Below are positions 27,463-36,528 of a stretch of DNA of 64,000 nucleotides, piece after piece; the stretch's first letter is position 1; every line of letters starts with the position of its first letter. Location: assembly GCA_014237855.1 (NCBI GenBank), contig JABACD010000006.1:1-64000 (forward strand), read 5' to 3'. The notes beneath the pieces were generated by a model. It was not told the origin of the DNA and ran no database searches. It saw nothing but the letters and a program-made list of their open reading frames with translations. A program made the translations under genes and the position numbers. The DNA comes from Planctomycetota bacterium (GTDB lineage: Bacteria; Planctomycetota; UBA1135; GCA-002686595).

Positions 27463-28890
27463 ATGATCCCCTCGAAGCAGCTGCCATTCGATCCGAGTCG
27501 TAGGAGTTTCTGCTCCGGCCTGGCCAGCGGCCTGGGGCTGGCCGGCCTCAGCCCCTACATGCACGGTGCTCAGGGCATCCCTGCTGACCTGGGTGGCCTC
27601 CACCATGCACCAAGGGCCAAGCGCATCGTCTACCTGTTCCAGTCCGGCGGACCCTCCCAGCTCGACCTCTTCGACTACAAGCCCCTGCTCAACAAACGCA
27701 ACGGCGAGGAGCTACCTGACAGCATTCGACGGGGCCAGCGACTGACCGGGATGTCTGGCTACCAGGCCAGCTTGCCGCTGGCGGGCAGTCAGTTCGAGTT
27801 TGCACAGCATGGTCAGAGCGGTGCCTGGGTCTCGTCACTCCTGCCAGAAACCGCGAAGATCGCAGACAAGCTGTGCTTCATCCGTTCCATGCACACCGAC
27901 GCGATCAATCACGACCCAGCCGTGACCCTGTTCATGACTGGCTTTCAGACCGCTGGGCGACCCTCTGCTGGTGCTTGGATCGACTTCGGATTGGGATCAC
28001 TCAACCAGGACCTGCCCGGATTCTGCGTCCTCGTCAGCAAGAACAAGGGGGGCCAGCCGCTCTATGCGCGTCTCTGGGGTGCCGGTTTTCTCCCGGCCAG
28101 TCACCAGGGAGTGCAGCTGCGAGCGGGCAAGGACCCCGTCCTCTATCTGAAGGACCCCGAGGGCCTACCCCCTGAGCTTCGGGAGCAGTCAATCCTTGCC
28201 CTCGAGCGGCTGCACCAGCTGGAGCTCGAGCGTGATGGTGATCCGGCACTTCGAGCCCGCATCGAGCAGGGCGCTCTGGCCCACCGAATGCAGACGTCGG
28301 TTCCTGAGGTCTGCGATCTCTCTGACGAACCCGAGGAGACCTTTCAGCTCTATGGTGAAGATGCCCGTGACCCCGGCAGCTATGCAGCCAATGCACTGCT
28401 CGCCAGGCGCCTGCTCGAGCGCGACGTGCGCTGCATTCAGCTCTTTCACAAGGGGTGGGACCAGCACGGCTCCCTGCCCAATGCGCTCGGGCTCCAGTGC
28501 CGAGAGACTGATCGAGCCAGTGCAGCCCTTGTGATCGATCTGGAGCGTCGCGGGCTACTCGATGACACACTGGTGGTCTGGGGCGGAGAGTTTGGACGAA
28601 CCAACTACTCACAGGGTCCGCTGACCGAGAGCAACTACGGCCGCGACCATCATCCTCGCTGCTTCACCGTCTGGATGGCGGGAGCAGGGGTCAGACCCGG
28701 ATACACCCACGGTGCAACTGATGAGTTCGGCTACAACATCGTCTCCGACCCGGTGCATGTGCACGACCTCAACGCAACCCTACTGCACCTCATGGGCGTG
28801 GACCACGAACGCCTGACACACAAGTATCAGGGCCGTCACTTCCGGCTCACCGATGTCCATGGCCGGGTTGTGGAGGAGCTCCTGGTCTAG
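27463..28890 (+). CDS. DUF1501 protein, module 2
   Basis: A 475-residue DUF1501 protein. The start at 27463 follows the PSD1 stop by two bases and gives the expected N-terminal SRRSFCSGLASGLGLAGL signal; a longer frame from 27238 overlaps the PSD1 gene and is rejected. Family segments present include [79 protein letters not shown], and DLNATLLHLMGVDHERLTHK. It is closely similar in motif order to the module 1 partner. The function is unknown beyond its pairing with PSD1 proteins. Confidence 0.92.
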   Translation: MIPSKQLPFDPSRRSFCSGLASGLGLAGLSPYMHGAQGIPADLGGLHHAPRAKRIVYLFQSGGPSQLDLFDYKPLLNKRNGEELPDSIRRGQRLTGMSGYQASLPLAGSQFEFAQHGQSGAWVSSLLPETAKIADKLCFIRSMHTDAINHDPAVTLFMTGFQTAGRPSAGAWIDFGLGSLNQDLPGFCVLVSKNKGGQPLYARLWGAGFLPASHQGVQLRAGKDPVLYLKDPEGLPPELREQSILALERLHQLELERDGDPALRARIEQGALAHRMQTSVPEVCDLSDEPEETFQLYGEDARDPGSYAANALLARRLLERDVRCIQLFHKGWDQHGSLPNALGLQCRETDRASAALVIDLERRGLLDDTLVVWGGEFGRTNYSQGPLTESNYGRDHHPRCFTVWMAGAGVRPGYTHGATDEFGYNIVSDPVHVHDLNATLLHLMGVDHERLTHKYQGRHFRLTDVHGRVVEELLV

Positions 28891-28923
28891 CTCTGACCTT
28901 CGGTAGGCCCCGGCGCTCTACGC

Positions 28924-30279
28924 CTACCTGCCCCAGAGCGGCTCCATCAGTTCACTCTCCCACTCCAGAAGCTCGCGCTCCAGCTCAGAGACCAGCACGG
29001 GGTACTCCCCAGCGAGGTCGACATCTTCCGAGATGTCCTCACTCAGATCAAAGAGCTGAGGAGCGCTCTCGCGATCATCCCAGACCAGTTTCCACTGGCC
29101 CTGGCGCAGGGCAATCGGACCGCCGCCTCCCTTCGTGCGCCAGAAGAAGGTTCGCACCTCTTCGGTATCATCCTCTCCCCCCAGACACGCTGAGAGGTCC
29201 CGTCCGTCCAGCGCCGCCTCCACAGGCACATCTTGACCTGCCATGGCAAGGAAGGTGGGGAGCAGATCGAGCGCAATCGCAGGTGAGTCGATCGTCGTAC
29301 CAGCCTCGATCACCAGGGGCCAGCGCATGGCAGCAGGAACTCGCACCCCCCCCTCCCAGAGTGTGCCCTTCTTCCCTCGCAAGGGAGTATTGAGAGCACC
29401 GGTCCCTGTCTGACCTCCGTTGTCGTTCGTGAAGACGACCAGGGTGTTATCGGAGATCCCCGCACGCTCCAGAGCCAGAAGTATCTCACCGACACTGTCA
29501 TCCATGGCCTTGACCAGGCCGGCGTACTTGCGCCGACGTGCCTTTGGAATCGAGGCGATGGCGGGTAGCGCAAGGTCCTCGGCCTTGGCCTGCAACGGCC
29601 CATGAGGTGCGGTGAATGAGACAAGGAGAAAGAAGGGCTCTGCGGCATGCTCCTGGATGAAACGCGCAGCCGCCTGGCCAAGTCGATCCGTTACATAGCC
29701 CCCCTCGGGCGTTGGCTCGCGGTTCTCGAGCAGTACCCTGTGGGGAGTAGGCTCCTCCATCGGAAAGTAGGGCCGTGACCCCTGCAAGCAACCGTAGAAG
29801 AGATCGAATCCACGCTCGTTGGGGTGGTAGTCCTCAGGGTATCCAAGGTGCCACTTCCCCACACAGGCAGTCACGTATCCAGCCTCTCTCAGGTGATCTG
29901 CAACGGTCTCTTCCGTGAGTGGCAGCCCTCCCTTCATGTAGCCCGGCGCGATGTTCTTCTCGTGACCGAAGCGCTGCTGGTAGCGGCCCGTCAGGAGACC
30001 CGCCCGAGAGGGAGAACAAACAGCCCCAGACATGTAGAAACTGGTGAAGCATGCACCGTCCCTCGCGATGGAATCGATCTGAGGAGTGAGAGGTGCCAGA
30101 TCGGGCTCACAGACACGTTGAAATCCGAAGTCGCTGTAGCCGGCATCATCGGCGAGGAGCACGACGATGTTCGGCGGTCGCTCCCTCCCATCTCCCTGCC
30201 CGACATCTCGTGGAGCTGCACAGCTGTGCATGCAAGCTGTGAGAGCCAGCAATCCAATTCCAGTATTTCGACTGTCCAT
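28924..30279 (-). CDS. Sulfatase (formylglycine-dependent), lipoprotein
   Basis: A 451-residue S1 sulfatase from ATG 30279, with a lipoprotein signal ending LALTAC. NIVVLLADDAGYSDFGFQ gives the Asp pair. SGAVCSPSRAGLLTGRYQQR is the maturation site (Cys88), ACVGKWHLGYPEDYHPNERG the catalytic Lys and His region, and VVFTNDNGGQTGTGALNTPL the distal metal site. A much longer frame continues upstream but runs over the divergent HEAT-VWA gene, so the internal ATG is chosen. It is convergent with the DUF1501 gene of module 2. Confidence 0.92.
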   Translation of the reverse strand: MDSRNTGIGLLALTACMHSCAAPRDVGQGDGRERPPNIVVLLADDAGYSDFGFQRVCEPDLAPLTPQIDSIARDGACFTSFYMSGAVCSPSRAGLLTGRYQQRFGHEKNIAPGYMKGGLPLTEETVADHLREAGYVTACVGKWHLGYPEDYHPNERGFDLFYGCLQGSRPYFPMEEPTPHRVLLENREPTPEGGYVTDRLGQAAARFIQEHAAEPFFLLVSFTAPHGPLQAKAEDLALPAIASIPKARRRKYAGLVKAMDDSVGEILLALERAGISDNTLVVFTNDNGGQTGTGALNTPLRGKKGTLWEGGVRVPAAMRWPLVIEAGTTIDSPAIALDLLPTFLAMAGQDVPVEAALDGRDLSACLGGEDDTEEVRTFFWRTKGGGGPIALRQGQWKLVWDDRESAPQLFDLSEDISEDVDLAGEYPVLVSELERELLEWESELMEPLWGR

Positions 30280-30402
30280 GCCCTCAAGGATAGGACTCCG
30301 ATTCGGATAGATCACCTGTGCAGGAGACTTCTCCAACCAGAGGTAGCGGCCTCTCAGGCGCCATCGGCACCCCTGAGGAGAACGGAGTGATAGACTTGAG
30401 CA

Positions 30403-31863
30403 ATGCTCTCGATCCTCCTCCCACTGCTGCTCGCCTCCTCCATTCCTTCGGAGCGGAGTCCCGAGGAGATCCTGAAGGAGATTCGCAGCAAGGGCAACCA
30501 GGCCCCCATGGAGCTCTTCGAAGAGCTCGCCGAACTGAAGACCGAGGCAGCCCTCGAGGCCTTGATCAAGAGCCTCAGCGCCGTCCCCAAGCGGGACAAG
30601 GTCTGCACTGCCTTCAAGACCTTTGCCCAGTTCAATGGCGTGCCCGAGCTCGAGAACAGGGCCACCGATTTTCTGCTGGAGCATGCACAGGGCAACGACG
30701 AGAAGCTCTCGTTGAATGCTGCCTGGCAGCTTGGACCGCTCTGGCCCGCATCCCGTGATGCTCTCGTCGAGATCGCCCTCTACGGTGACACCAGGGATCT
30801 TCGCTCGCTGGCCCTGCTCCACATGGTCGAGCACGACATGTCCCTGGATTCCAAGCAGCTGAAGTCATTGGCGCGCTCGAAGGACCCTGCGGTTCGCTAT
30901 GAGGGAGTGCTCGCAAGGACCGCACGGATCGAGGACGAAGCGAAGCTGAACAAGCTGGTGAGCAACTTGCTGAAGTCACGAGACACAGCCGAGCGCCTCG
31001 CCGCTGTGGAGTTCCTGGGGGATGAGCAGCTCACTGGCCGCTTCGATCAACTTCAAAGAGCACTGCAAGATGACTACCCGCCTGTGACTCGCAAGGCCCT
31101 GTCGAGCCTGGAACGAACACGCACCAAGGAGGCCATCAAGATCCTGATCGAGAGGCTCTCCGTGGCCGGCCGCGGTGAACGCTTCAGGATCTCTCAGGCA
31201 CTCGAGAGGCTGACCGGAAAGAGCCTTGGAACGGAGGTCGGTCGCTGGCAGCGCTGGTGGCAAGCAGAGGGAGCTAGCTTCGTGATCCCGGACTCACCAC
31301 CTGAGTCAACCGAGCCAGCTGCCGAGGCCCACACGACCTCCAGCTTCTATGGCCTTCCAATCCACTCGGAGCGGCTGGTCTTCGCAGTTGACTCGAGCAA
31401 ATCAATGCAAAATCCCGCTACGACCAACGGGGCATCGCGTATTGAAATTGCCCAGCTCGAACTGTCGAAGGCCATCGAGGGCTTGCCGGAGTCGAGCGAA
31501 TTCGACGTGGTGCACTTCGGTCAGCTCGCCTGGAGCTGGAAGGGCGAGTTGATCCCCGCAAGGAGCAAGAACAAGAAGGCTGCCCAGCAGTTCGTGCAAC
31601 AGCTGGATCTCACCCTGGGGACCGAGATCTATGCCGCACTACGTGAGGCCTTTTCAGATCCCAGGGCAGATGCAATCCTGTTCCTGACTGACGGCGACCC
31701 CCAATTGAGCCTGATGCAGAACCGTGTCGCCCTCCGACGTATCGTGGCCCAGTGGAACAGGACCCGACACACCACGGTCGACTGCATCACCATTGGGACC
31801 GAACGGGCCTGGCTCAGGCAGCTGTCAGAGCTGACCGGGGGGCGCTACCAGCGTATTGACTGA
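30403..31863 (+). CDS. HEAT-repeat plus von Willebrand factor A protein
   Basis: A 486-residue protein with a short N-terminal hydrophobic signal (LSILLPLLLASS). Residues ~15-290 are helical HEAT/armadillo-like repeats (for example AALEALIKSLS, AERLAAVEFLGD, EAIKILIERL). The C-terminal ~170 residues are a VWA domain with an intact MIDAS start, LVFAVDSSKSMQNPA (DxSxS), a Thr in LGTEIYAALREAF and the later Asp in AILFLTDGDPQL. Such proteins act in protein-protein contacts, often in the envelope. It is divergent from the sulfatase at 28924-30279 with a 123-base shared region. The partner is unknown. Confidence 0.85.
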   Translation: MLSILLPLLLASSIPSERSPEEILKEIRSKGNQAPMELFEELAELKTEAALEALIKSLSAVPKRDKVCTAFKTFAQFNGVPELENRATDFLLEHAQGNDEKLSLNAAWQLGPLWPASRDALVEIALYGDTRDLRSLALLHMVEHDMSLDSKQLKSLARSKDPAVRYEGVLARTARIEDEAKLNKLVSNLLKSRDTAERLAAVEFLGDEQLTGRFDQLQRALQDDYPPVTRKALSSLERTRTKEAIKILIERLSVAGRGERFRISQALERLTGKSLGTEVGRWQRWWQAEGASFVIPDSPPESTEPAAEAHTTSSFYGLPIHSERLVFAVDSSKSMQNPATTNGASRIEIAQLELSKAIEGLPESSEFDVVHFGQLAWSWKGELIPARSKNKKAAQQFVQQLDLTLGTEIYAALREAFSDPRADAILFLTDGDPQLSLMQNRVALRRIVAQWNRTRHTTVDCITIGTERAWLRQLSELTGGRYQRID

Positions 31864-32138
31864 GGCAAGGCTGGCTGCCCCTACAACACTCTACGGCCAG
31901 AAAGCAGTAACTTCAGTCCCCCCACTCGATACTCCTGTCATGCTCGCCACCAGGCAAACCGGGTACGGAGGACCCTGGACCTGGTGCCTGGGATGGCCCT
32001 CCCGGGGTCAGATGAGCTCCAGCCGCCCCCAATTCTGAGCCTCTCGCAGGAATTCCCGTTCACTTCAATGTCATGGGCACCCGGAGAGATCCACGTTACG
32101 ATCTGTTCAATATCCTATTTGAGCTGAGCCTGGTAATT

Positions 32139-33548
32139 ATGAAGTCGAGTCGAAATCCACGCGGGCTGAACACTGCAAGCCTCCTCCTCCTGATGCCCAT
32201 CGCAGGGTGGTCCCAGAGCCAGCCCGGAGAGTCTCCTGCCCTGGGCACGGATCGAATCACCCAGGCAGACATCACCGGGGGACAGCTGAGCGAAGACGAG
32301 ATCCGAGAGGCCGGGCAAAAGATCTTCTCGACTCCCTTCAACAAGCTCGATGGCTACGGCGACGGTCCGGTCAATCCGCAAGACTCCACATCCCCGGGCG
32401 GGAGACCAACGCTGCAGGGCAACGGCACCTTCTTGAGGATCAATGGCCTCGACTCACAGACATGCATGGAGTGCCACTCCGTGGGTTCCAATGCGGTAAG
32501 CCCATTTCGCTTCGGCGTCGGCGGTGTGGGCTCTGGCAGCAGTAATGCGATGTTCATGCCCCGCAACATTGACGTGGCTGACGAGGCTGCGCTTGGGCAG
32601 GCCAGCTTTGATGGGCGCTTCATCAATCCCCCCTTCCTATTTGGCAGTGGTGGCGTCGAGCTGCTGGGCAAGGAGATGACCCGCAACCTACAGCGGCTCA
32701 AGCAGGTGGCCAGGAGCCAGCCCGGCGTGCGAATCGACCTCGATACTCATGGCGTGAGCTATGGAAGCATCGAGTTCAATCCAGTGAACAAGACCTGGGA
32801 TACGAGCCAGGTGAACGGCATCGACGCGGATCTCGTGGTCCGCCCCTTCGGTCGGAAGGGAGAGTTCGCCAGCGTCCGTGCCTTCGACCTGGAGGCGCTC
32901 GAGTTTCACTTCGGAATGCAGCCCACCGAGGTCGTGGGCCGCGGCGTGGATGCCGACGGCGATGGAGTCGCCAACGAGATCCTCGAGGGTGAGGTCTCCG
33001 CGCTACACCTGTTCAATGTCACGCTCAGACGACCGGGGTTCGCTGCCCCCACTCCTGAGAGTGAGGCGGGCTTGGTCGTGTTCGAGGACATCGGCTGTGC
33101 TGATTGCCACATTCCGCAGCTCTCGACCGATGGGCAGGCCCTCCCGCTGAGCTCACCGGAGATCGAAACTGCTCCATTTCAAAACGCCTTCCGAAGGGTG
33201 AACCTGGCCAGCGGCAATGCGGGCTTCGATGCTCTCCCCTCTGGAGGACTGGCCGTGCCCCTGTTCAGCGACTTGCGACGTCACGACATGGGCCCCGGAC
33301 TCGCTGAGGACTTTGGTAATGATCTGGACTCGGAGTTCCTCACCGCACGCCTGTGGGGCGTAGCCGATACGGCTCCCTACCTGCACGATGGCCGCGCAAC
33401 GACCCTGACCGAGGCAATCCTGGCCCACGGCGGCGACGCCCAGCTGCAGCGAGACGCGTTTGATCAGCTCGGGGATCAGCAGAAGGTCGAACTCCTCTCC
33501 TTCCTTCGTGGCCTGCGCACACCTCTGGACCCAACTGGCGGAATCTAG
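32139..33548 (+). CDS. Di-heme c-type cytochrome oxidoreductase (DHOR/CCP-like)
   Basis: A 469-residue exported protein (signal TASLLLLMPIAGWSQ). Two heme c sites are visible: CMECH (Cys109, Cys112, His113) and CADCH (Cys320, Cys323, His324). The C-terminal DLRRHDMGPGL and LWGVADTAPYLHDGRATTLTEAIL segments are characteristic of the di-heme oxidoreductase family related to cytochrome c peroxidase. An internal DADGDGVANEI is a calcium-loop-like stretch. An ATG at 32139 after an AT-rich upstream patch is chosen over a longer frame. It begins a co-directional run with two sulfatases. The electron acceptor is unknown. Confidence 0.87.
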   Translation: MKSSRNPRGLNTASLLLLMPIAGWSQSQPGESPALGTDRITQADITGGQLSEDEIREAGQKIFSTPFNKLDGYGDGPVNPQDSTSPGGRPTLQGNGTFLRINGLDSQTCMECHSVGSNAVSPFRFGVGGVGSGSSNAMFMPRNIDVADEAALGQASFDGRFINPPFLFGSGGVELLGKEMTRNLQRLKQVARSQPGVRIDLDTHGVSYGSIEFNPVNKTWDTSQVNGIDADLVVRPFGRKGEFASVRAFDLEALEFHFGMQPTEVVGRGVDADGDGVANEILEGEVSALHLFNVTLRRPGFAAPTPESEAGLVVFEDIGCADCHIPQLSTDGQALPLSSPEIETAPFQNAFRRVNLASGNAGFDALPSGGLAVPLFSDLRRHDMGPGLAEDFGNDLDSEFLTARLWGVADTAPYLHDGRATTLTEAILAHGGDAQLQRDAFDQLGDQQKVELLSFLRGLRTPLDPTGGI

Positions 33549-33560
33549 TCTGCCCCCTCT

Positions 33561-33573
33561 GGAGGCCGAAGTG
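33561..33573 (+). promoter_or_regulatory. GGAGG ribosome-binding site that fixes a GTG start
   Basis: GGAGG (33561-33565) lies five bases before GTG at 33571, in frame with the sulfatase. It precedes the lipoprotein signal exactly where the mature start should be, so it overrides a longer upstream frame that overlaps the cytochrome gene. Confidence 0.7.
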
Positions 33574-34902
33574 AGAGGCGTAATTCAGAGACGGCTACTC
33601 GCCGCCTGCTGTCTCCCGATCCTCCCCCTGAGCTGCCAGATGGCTCAGCAGGGTGATCCGAGCACCGCCCCACGCCCCAACCTGATCGTGGTGCTTGCCG
33701 ACGATCTCGGTGCGGAGGCCCTCGGCTGCTACGGGGGCGAGACCTACTCCACTCCAAATCTCGACCGGCTGGCCGCCCAGGGCGTGCTGTGCGCGAATGC
33801 GTTCACGCAGCCCCTCTGCACGCCCACTCGTGTGGAGCTCCTGACGGGGCGGAGCAACGCCCGCAACTACGTGAGTTTCAGCGTACTCGACCCCGACGAG
33901 CTGACCTTTGCCGAGGCCTTGGAGAGCAGCGGGTACCGAACCTACGCGGTGGGCAAGTGGCAGCTCTACGGGGCAGATCACTACGGTGAGTCCCTCCGCG
34001 GCCAGGGAACGCTGCCAGCGGATGCCGGCTTTCAACACCATGCTCTGTGGCAGGTCGAGAGCCTCGGCAAGCGTCACTGGAGCCCCACGATGACGATCGA
34101 TGGACACACAAGCCGTCTCGACGAGGGCACCTATGGACCGGATGTGGCACTCGAACATGCCTTGAGCTGGATCGGCGAGAGTACCGAGCAGCCCTTTCTC
34201 TTGTTCTGGCCAATGATCCTGCCCCACGGGCCATTTGTCCCGCCGCCGGGTACACCTGGCCCGCGGGATGCGAAGAGCGACCCGACCCACTTCGCTCCGA
34301 TGGTGGAATACCTCGACCAGCTCATGGGTGATCTCGTGACGCACCTCGAGGAGAATGACCTGACTCGAAATACCTGGGTCCTCTTCATCGGGGACAACGG
34401 CTCTCCCAATGAAACGCAGGCCATACGAGATGGCAAGCTGGTCGCCGGTGGAAAGAAGCTGACCACGGATGCAGGCTCGAGAGTGCCGTTCCTGTTGTGG
34501 GCCCCTGGACGGCTGGAGGCCGGCGTCCGAATCTCGGATCCAGTATCGACCATCGACGTCTTTGCCACCTTGCTGGAAATCGCCGGCGAATCGCTGCCTG
34601 ACGATCGCCAGCTGGATGGTTGGAGCTTGCTTCCGCGACTTGACGGGCGCACGAGTTGTCACCGTGACTGGGTCACGTTCCATCATCAGCCGCGTCCGAT
34701 CTCCAGGCCAGCAGTCCCCGCCGTGCGCTGGGCACGGGACGCACGCTGGCAGCTGTTCGAAGACGGGCGCCTCTATGACACCGCTGCCGACCCAGACCTC
34801 GAGCTAGCCCTCGAGCCTGGGGATGACGACTCCGAGCGTGCCCTGGCGCGGGAGCAGCTGCGGACAGCGCTGCAAACCCTCCCTATCCCAGATACCGACT
34901 AG
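33571..34902 (+). CDS. Sulfatase (formylglycine-dependent), lipoprotein
   Basis: A 443-residue S1 sulfatase that begins at GTG 33571 after a GGAGG site. The signal ends in a lipobox (LPILPLSC). NLIVVLADDLGAEALGCYGG supplies the Asp pair. The maturation motif reads PLCTPTRVELLTGRS (Cys83, with Thr at the Ser position), AVGKWQLYG holds the Lys, and VLFIGDNGSPNE the distal metal site. It starts 22 bases after the di-heme cytochrome, so the two are probably cotranscribed. The CTPTR variant is seen in a subset of the family and is compatible with maturation. Confidence 0.9.
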   Translation: MRGVIQRRLLAACCLPILPLSCQMAQQGDPSTAPRPNLIVVLADDLGAEALGCYGGETYSTPNLDRLAAQGVLCANAFTQPLCTPTRVELLTGRSNARNYVSFSVLDPDELTFAEALESSGYRTYAVGKWQLYGADHYGESLRGQGTLPADAGFQHHALWQVESLGKRHWSPTMTIDGHTSRLDEGTYGPDVALEHALSWIGESTEQPFLLFWPMILPHGPFVPPPGTPGPRDAKSDPTHFAPMVEYLDQLMGDLVTHLEENDLTRNTWVLFIGDNGSPNETQAIRDGKLVAGGKKLTTDAGSRVPFLLWAPGRLEAGVRISDPVSTIDVFATLLEIAGESLPDDRQLDGWSLLPRLDGRTSCHRDWVTFHHQPRPISRPAVPAVRWARDARWQLFEDGRLYDTAADPDLELALEPGDDDSERALAREQLRTALQTLPIPDTD

Positions 34903-34940
34903 GCTTGGAGCATCCTGGCTGGTGGCGTAGCCTGCATGGC

Positions 34941-36422
34941 ATGCGCTACCTGCTCAGCTCCCTGGTACCACTCCTGCTCGCTTGCTCCTCACCTCAATCG
35001 GAGGAGCCCTCCACTCCGCAAGAGGCCCGCAGGCCAAACATCCTGTTCATCCTCGTGGATGACCTGGGGTACATGGACATCGTGCCCAACAATCCCCAGA
35101 GCTTCTACGAGACGCCGAACATCTCACGTCTCGCCAGCGAGGGTCTGCGCTTCACCAGGGGATACGCAGCAAGCCCTGTCTGCTCCCCAACCCGCTACAG
35201 CATCCAGACCGGGAAGTACCCGACCCGCGTCGGAGCAACCGACTACTTCAGCGGACGACGTGCGCACACCTTCGGGCCGGCTCCCTTGCGCGATGAGATG
35301 CCCCTGGATGAGTTCACGATCGCTCAGGCCCTGGGTTCAGAGGGATACGCCACCTTCTTCGCCGGCAAGTGGCACCTCGGCAAGACCCCCGAGCACTGGC
35401 CGGAGAAGCGTGGCTACGACGTCAACTTCGGAGGCCACGAGCGAGGTGGGCCCTATGGTCCGGGACGGTACTTCACGCCCTACGGAAACCCCCGTCTCGA
35501 GGACGGTCCTGAGGGCGAACACCTACCCGAGCGCCTGGGACGAGAGACGGCCGACTTCATCTCCGCGCACGCCCATGAGCCCTTCTTCGCGTTCCTGTCC
35601 TTCTACTCCGTGCACACACCACTGATGGCACCGGAGGAGCTGGTGGAAAAGTACCGCACCAAGCGCTCGGAGCTGGAGCTCGAAGGAGAGCAGGCCTTCG
35701 CGGTCGAGGAGCAGGTCTGGGGCAATGGCAAGGAGAGGCGTGTTCGCACCCTTCAAGCTCACGCTGTTTACGCAGGCATGATCGAGTCCATGGATCGTGC
35801 CGTGGGAGTGGTCCTCGATGCCCTGGAGGAATCTGGCGTCGCTGATCAGACCCTTGTCATCTTCTTCTCCGACAACGGAGGGCTCTCAACCTCGGAAGGG
35901 TCCCCGACCAGCAATCTGCCACTGCGTGGTGGCAAGGGCTGGCTCTATGAGGGCGGCATTCGCGAGCCGCTGATCGTGCGCTGGCCTGGTGTCGCGCCGT
36001 CGGGTGGGGTCTCCGGCGAGCCCGTCATCAGCACCGATTTCTACCCTACCATCCTGGAGGCCACACGCTCGAGACCTCGACCGGAGCAGCACCTCGATGG
36101 CCGCAGCATGCTGCCAATCCTCGGGGGTGAAACCCAGGAGGAGCGACCGCTCTTCTGGCACTATCCACACTACTCCAACCAGGGTGGATTTCCCGGAGCC
36201 GCGGTCAGCCTCGGCGACTGGAAGCTGATCGAGAGATTCGAGGATGGTCAGGTCCAGCTGTTCGATCTCGGTGTGGATCCCGGTGAACTGACAGACCTCT
36301 CCGGGAGTCATCCCGAGGTTGTCACACGCCTTCGTGGCCTGCTGCATGCGTGGTATGACGAGGTCGGCGCGAGCTTCTTGCAAGCTCGCGAAGATGGACC
36401 TGAACCCTGGCGTCCGGAGTAG
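34941..36422 (+). CDS. Sulfatase (formylglycine-dependent), lipoprotein
   Basis: A 493-residue S1 sulfatase from ATG 34941 with lipoprotein signal (SSLVPLLLACSS). NILFILVDDLGYMDIVPNN gives the metal Asp pair, SPVCSPTRYSIQTGKYPTR the maturation site (Cys81), and FFAGKWHLGKTPEHWPEKRG the Lys/His region. VIFFSDNGGLST and NLPLRGGKGWLYEGGIREP are typical of the polysaccharide-sulfatase branch. It follows the preceding sulfatase by 38 bases. The longer frame upstream begins at TTG and is not needed. Confidence 0.92.
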   Translation: MRYLLSSLVPLLLACSSPQSEEPSTPQEARRPNILFILVDDLGYMDIVPNNPQSFYETPNISRLASEGLRFTRGYAASPVCSPTRYSIQTGKYPTRVGATDYFSGRRAHTFGPAPLRDEMPLDEFTIAQALGSEGYATFFAGKWHLGKTPEHWPEKRGYDVNFGGHERGGPYGPGRYFTPYGNPRLEDGPEGEHLPERLGRETADFISAHAHEPFFAFLSFYSVHTPLMAPEELVEKYRTKRSELELEGEQAFAVEEQVWGNGKERRVRTLQAHAVYAGMIESMDRAVGVVLDALEESGVADQTLVIFFSDNGGLSTSEGSPTSNLPLRGGKGWLYEGGIREPLIVRWPGVAPSGGVSGEPVISTDFYPTILEATRSRPRPEQHLDGRSMLPILGGETQEERPLFWHYPHYSNQGGFPGAAVSLGDWKLIERFEDGQVQLFDLGVDPGELTDLSGSHPEVVTRLRGLLHAWYDEVGASFLQAREDGPEPWRPE

Positions 36423-36528
36423 GCCCTGCGCCCCGCTGGCCCTCGACCGAGGCCCCGGGGGTTGGATGCATCCCGGGTCACAATGTTCTAGTCTGGGGTC
36501 CTCCGCGGTCCATGACCGTGGCAAGCAG

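Noticed and set aside
28924-30834. Long N-terminal extension of the sulfatase at 28924-30279
   Set aside because: The extension overlaps the divergent HEAT-VWA gene, and the ATG at 30279 directly precedes a lipoprotein signal.
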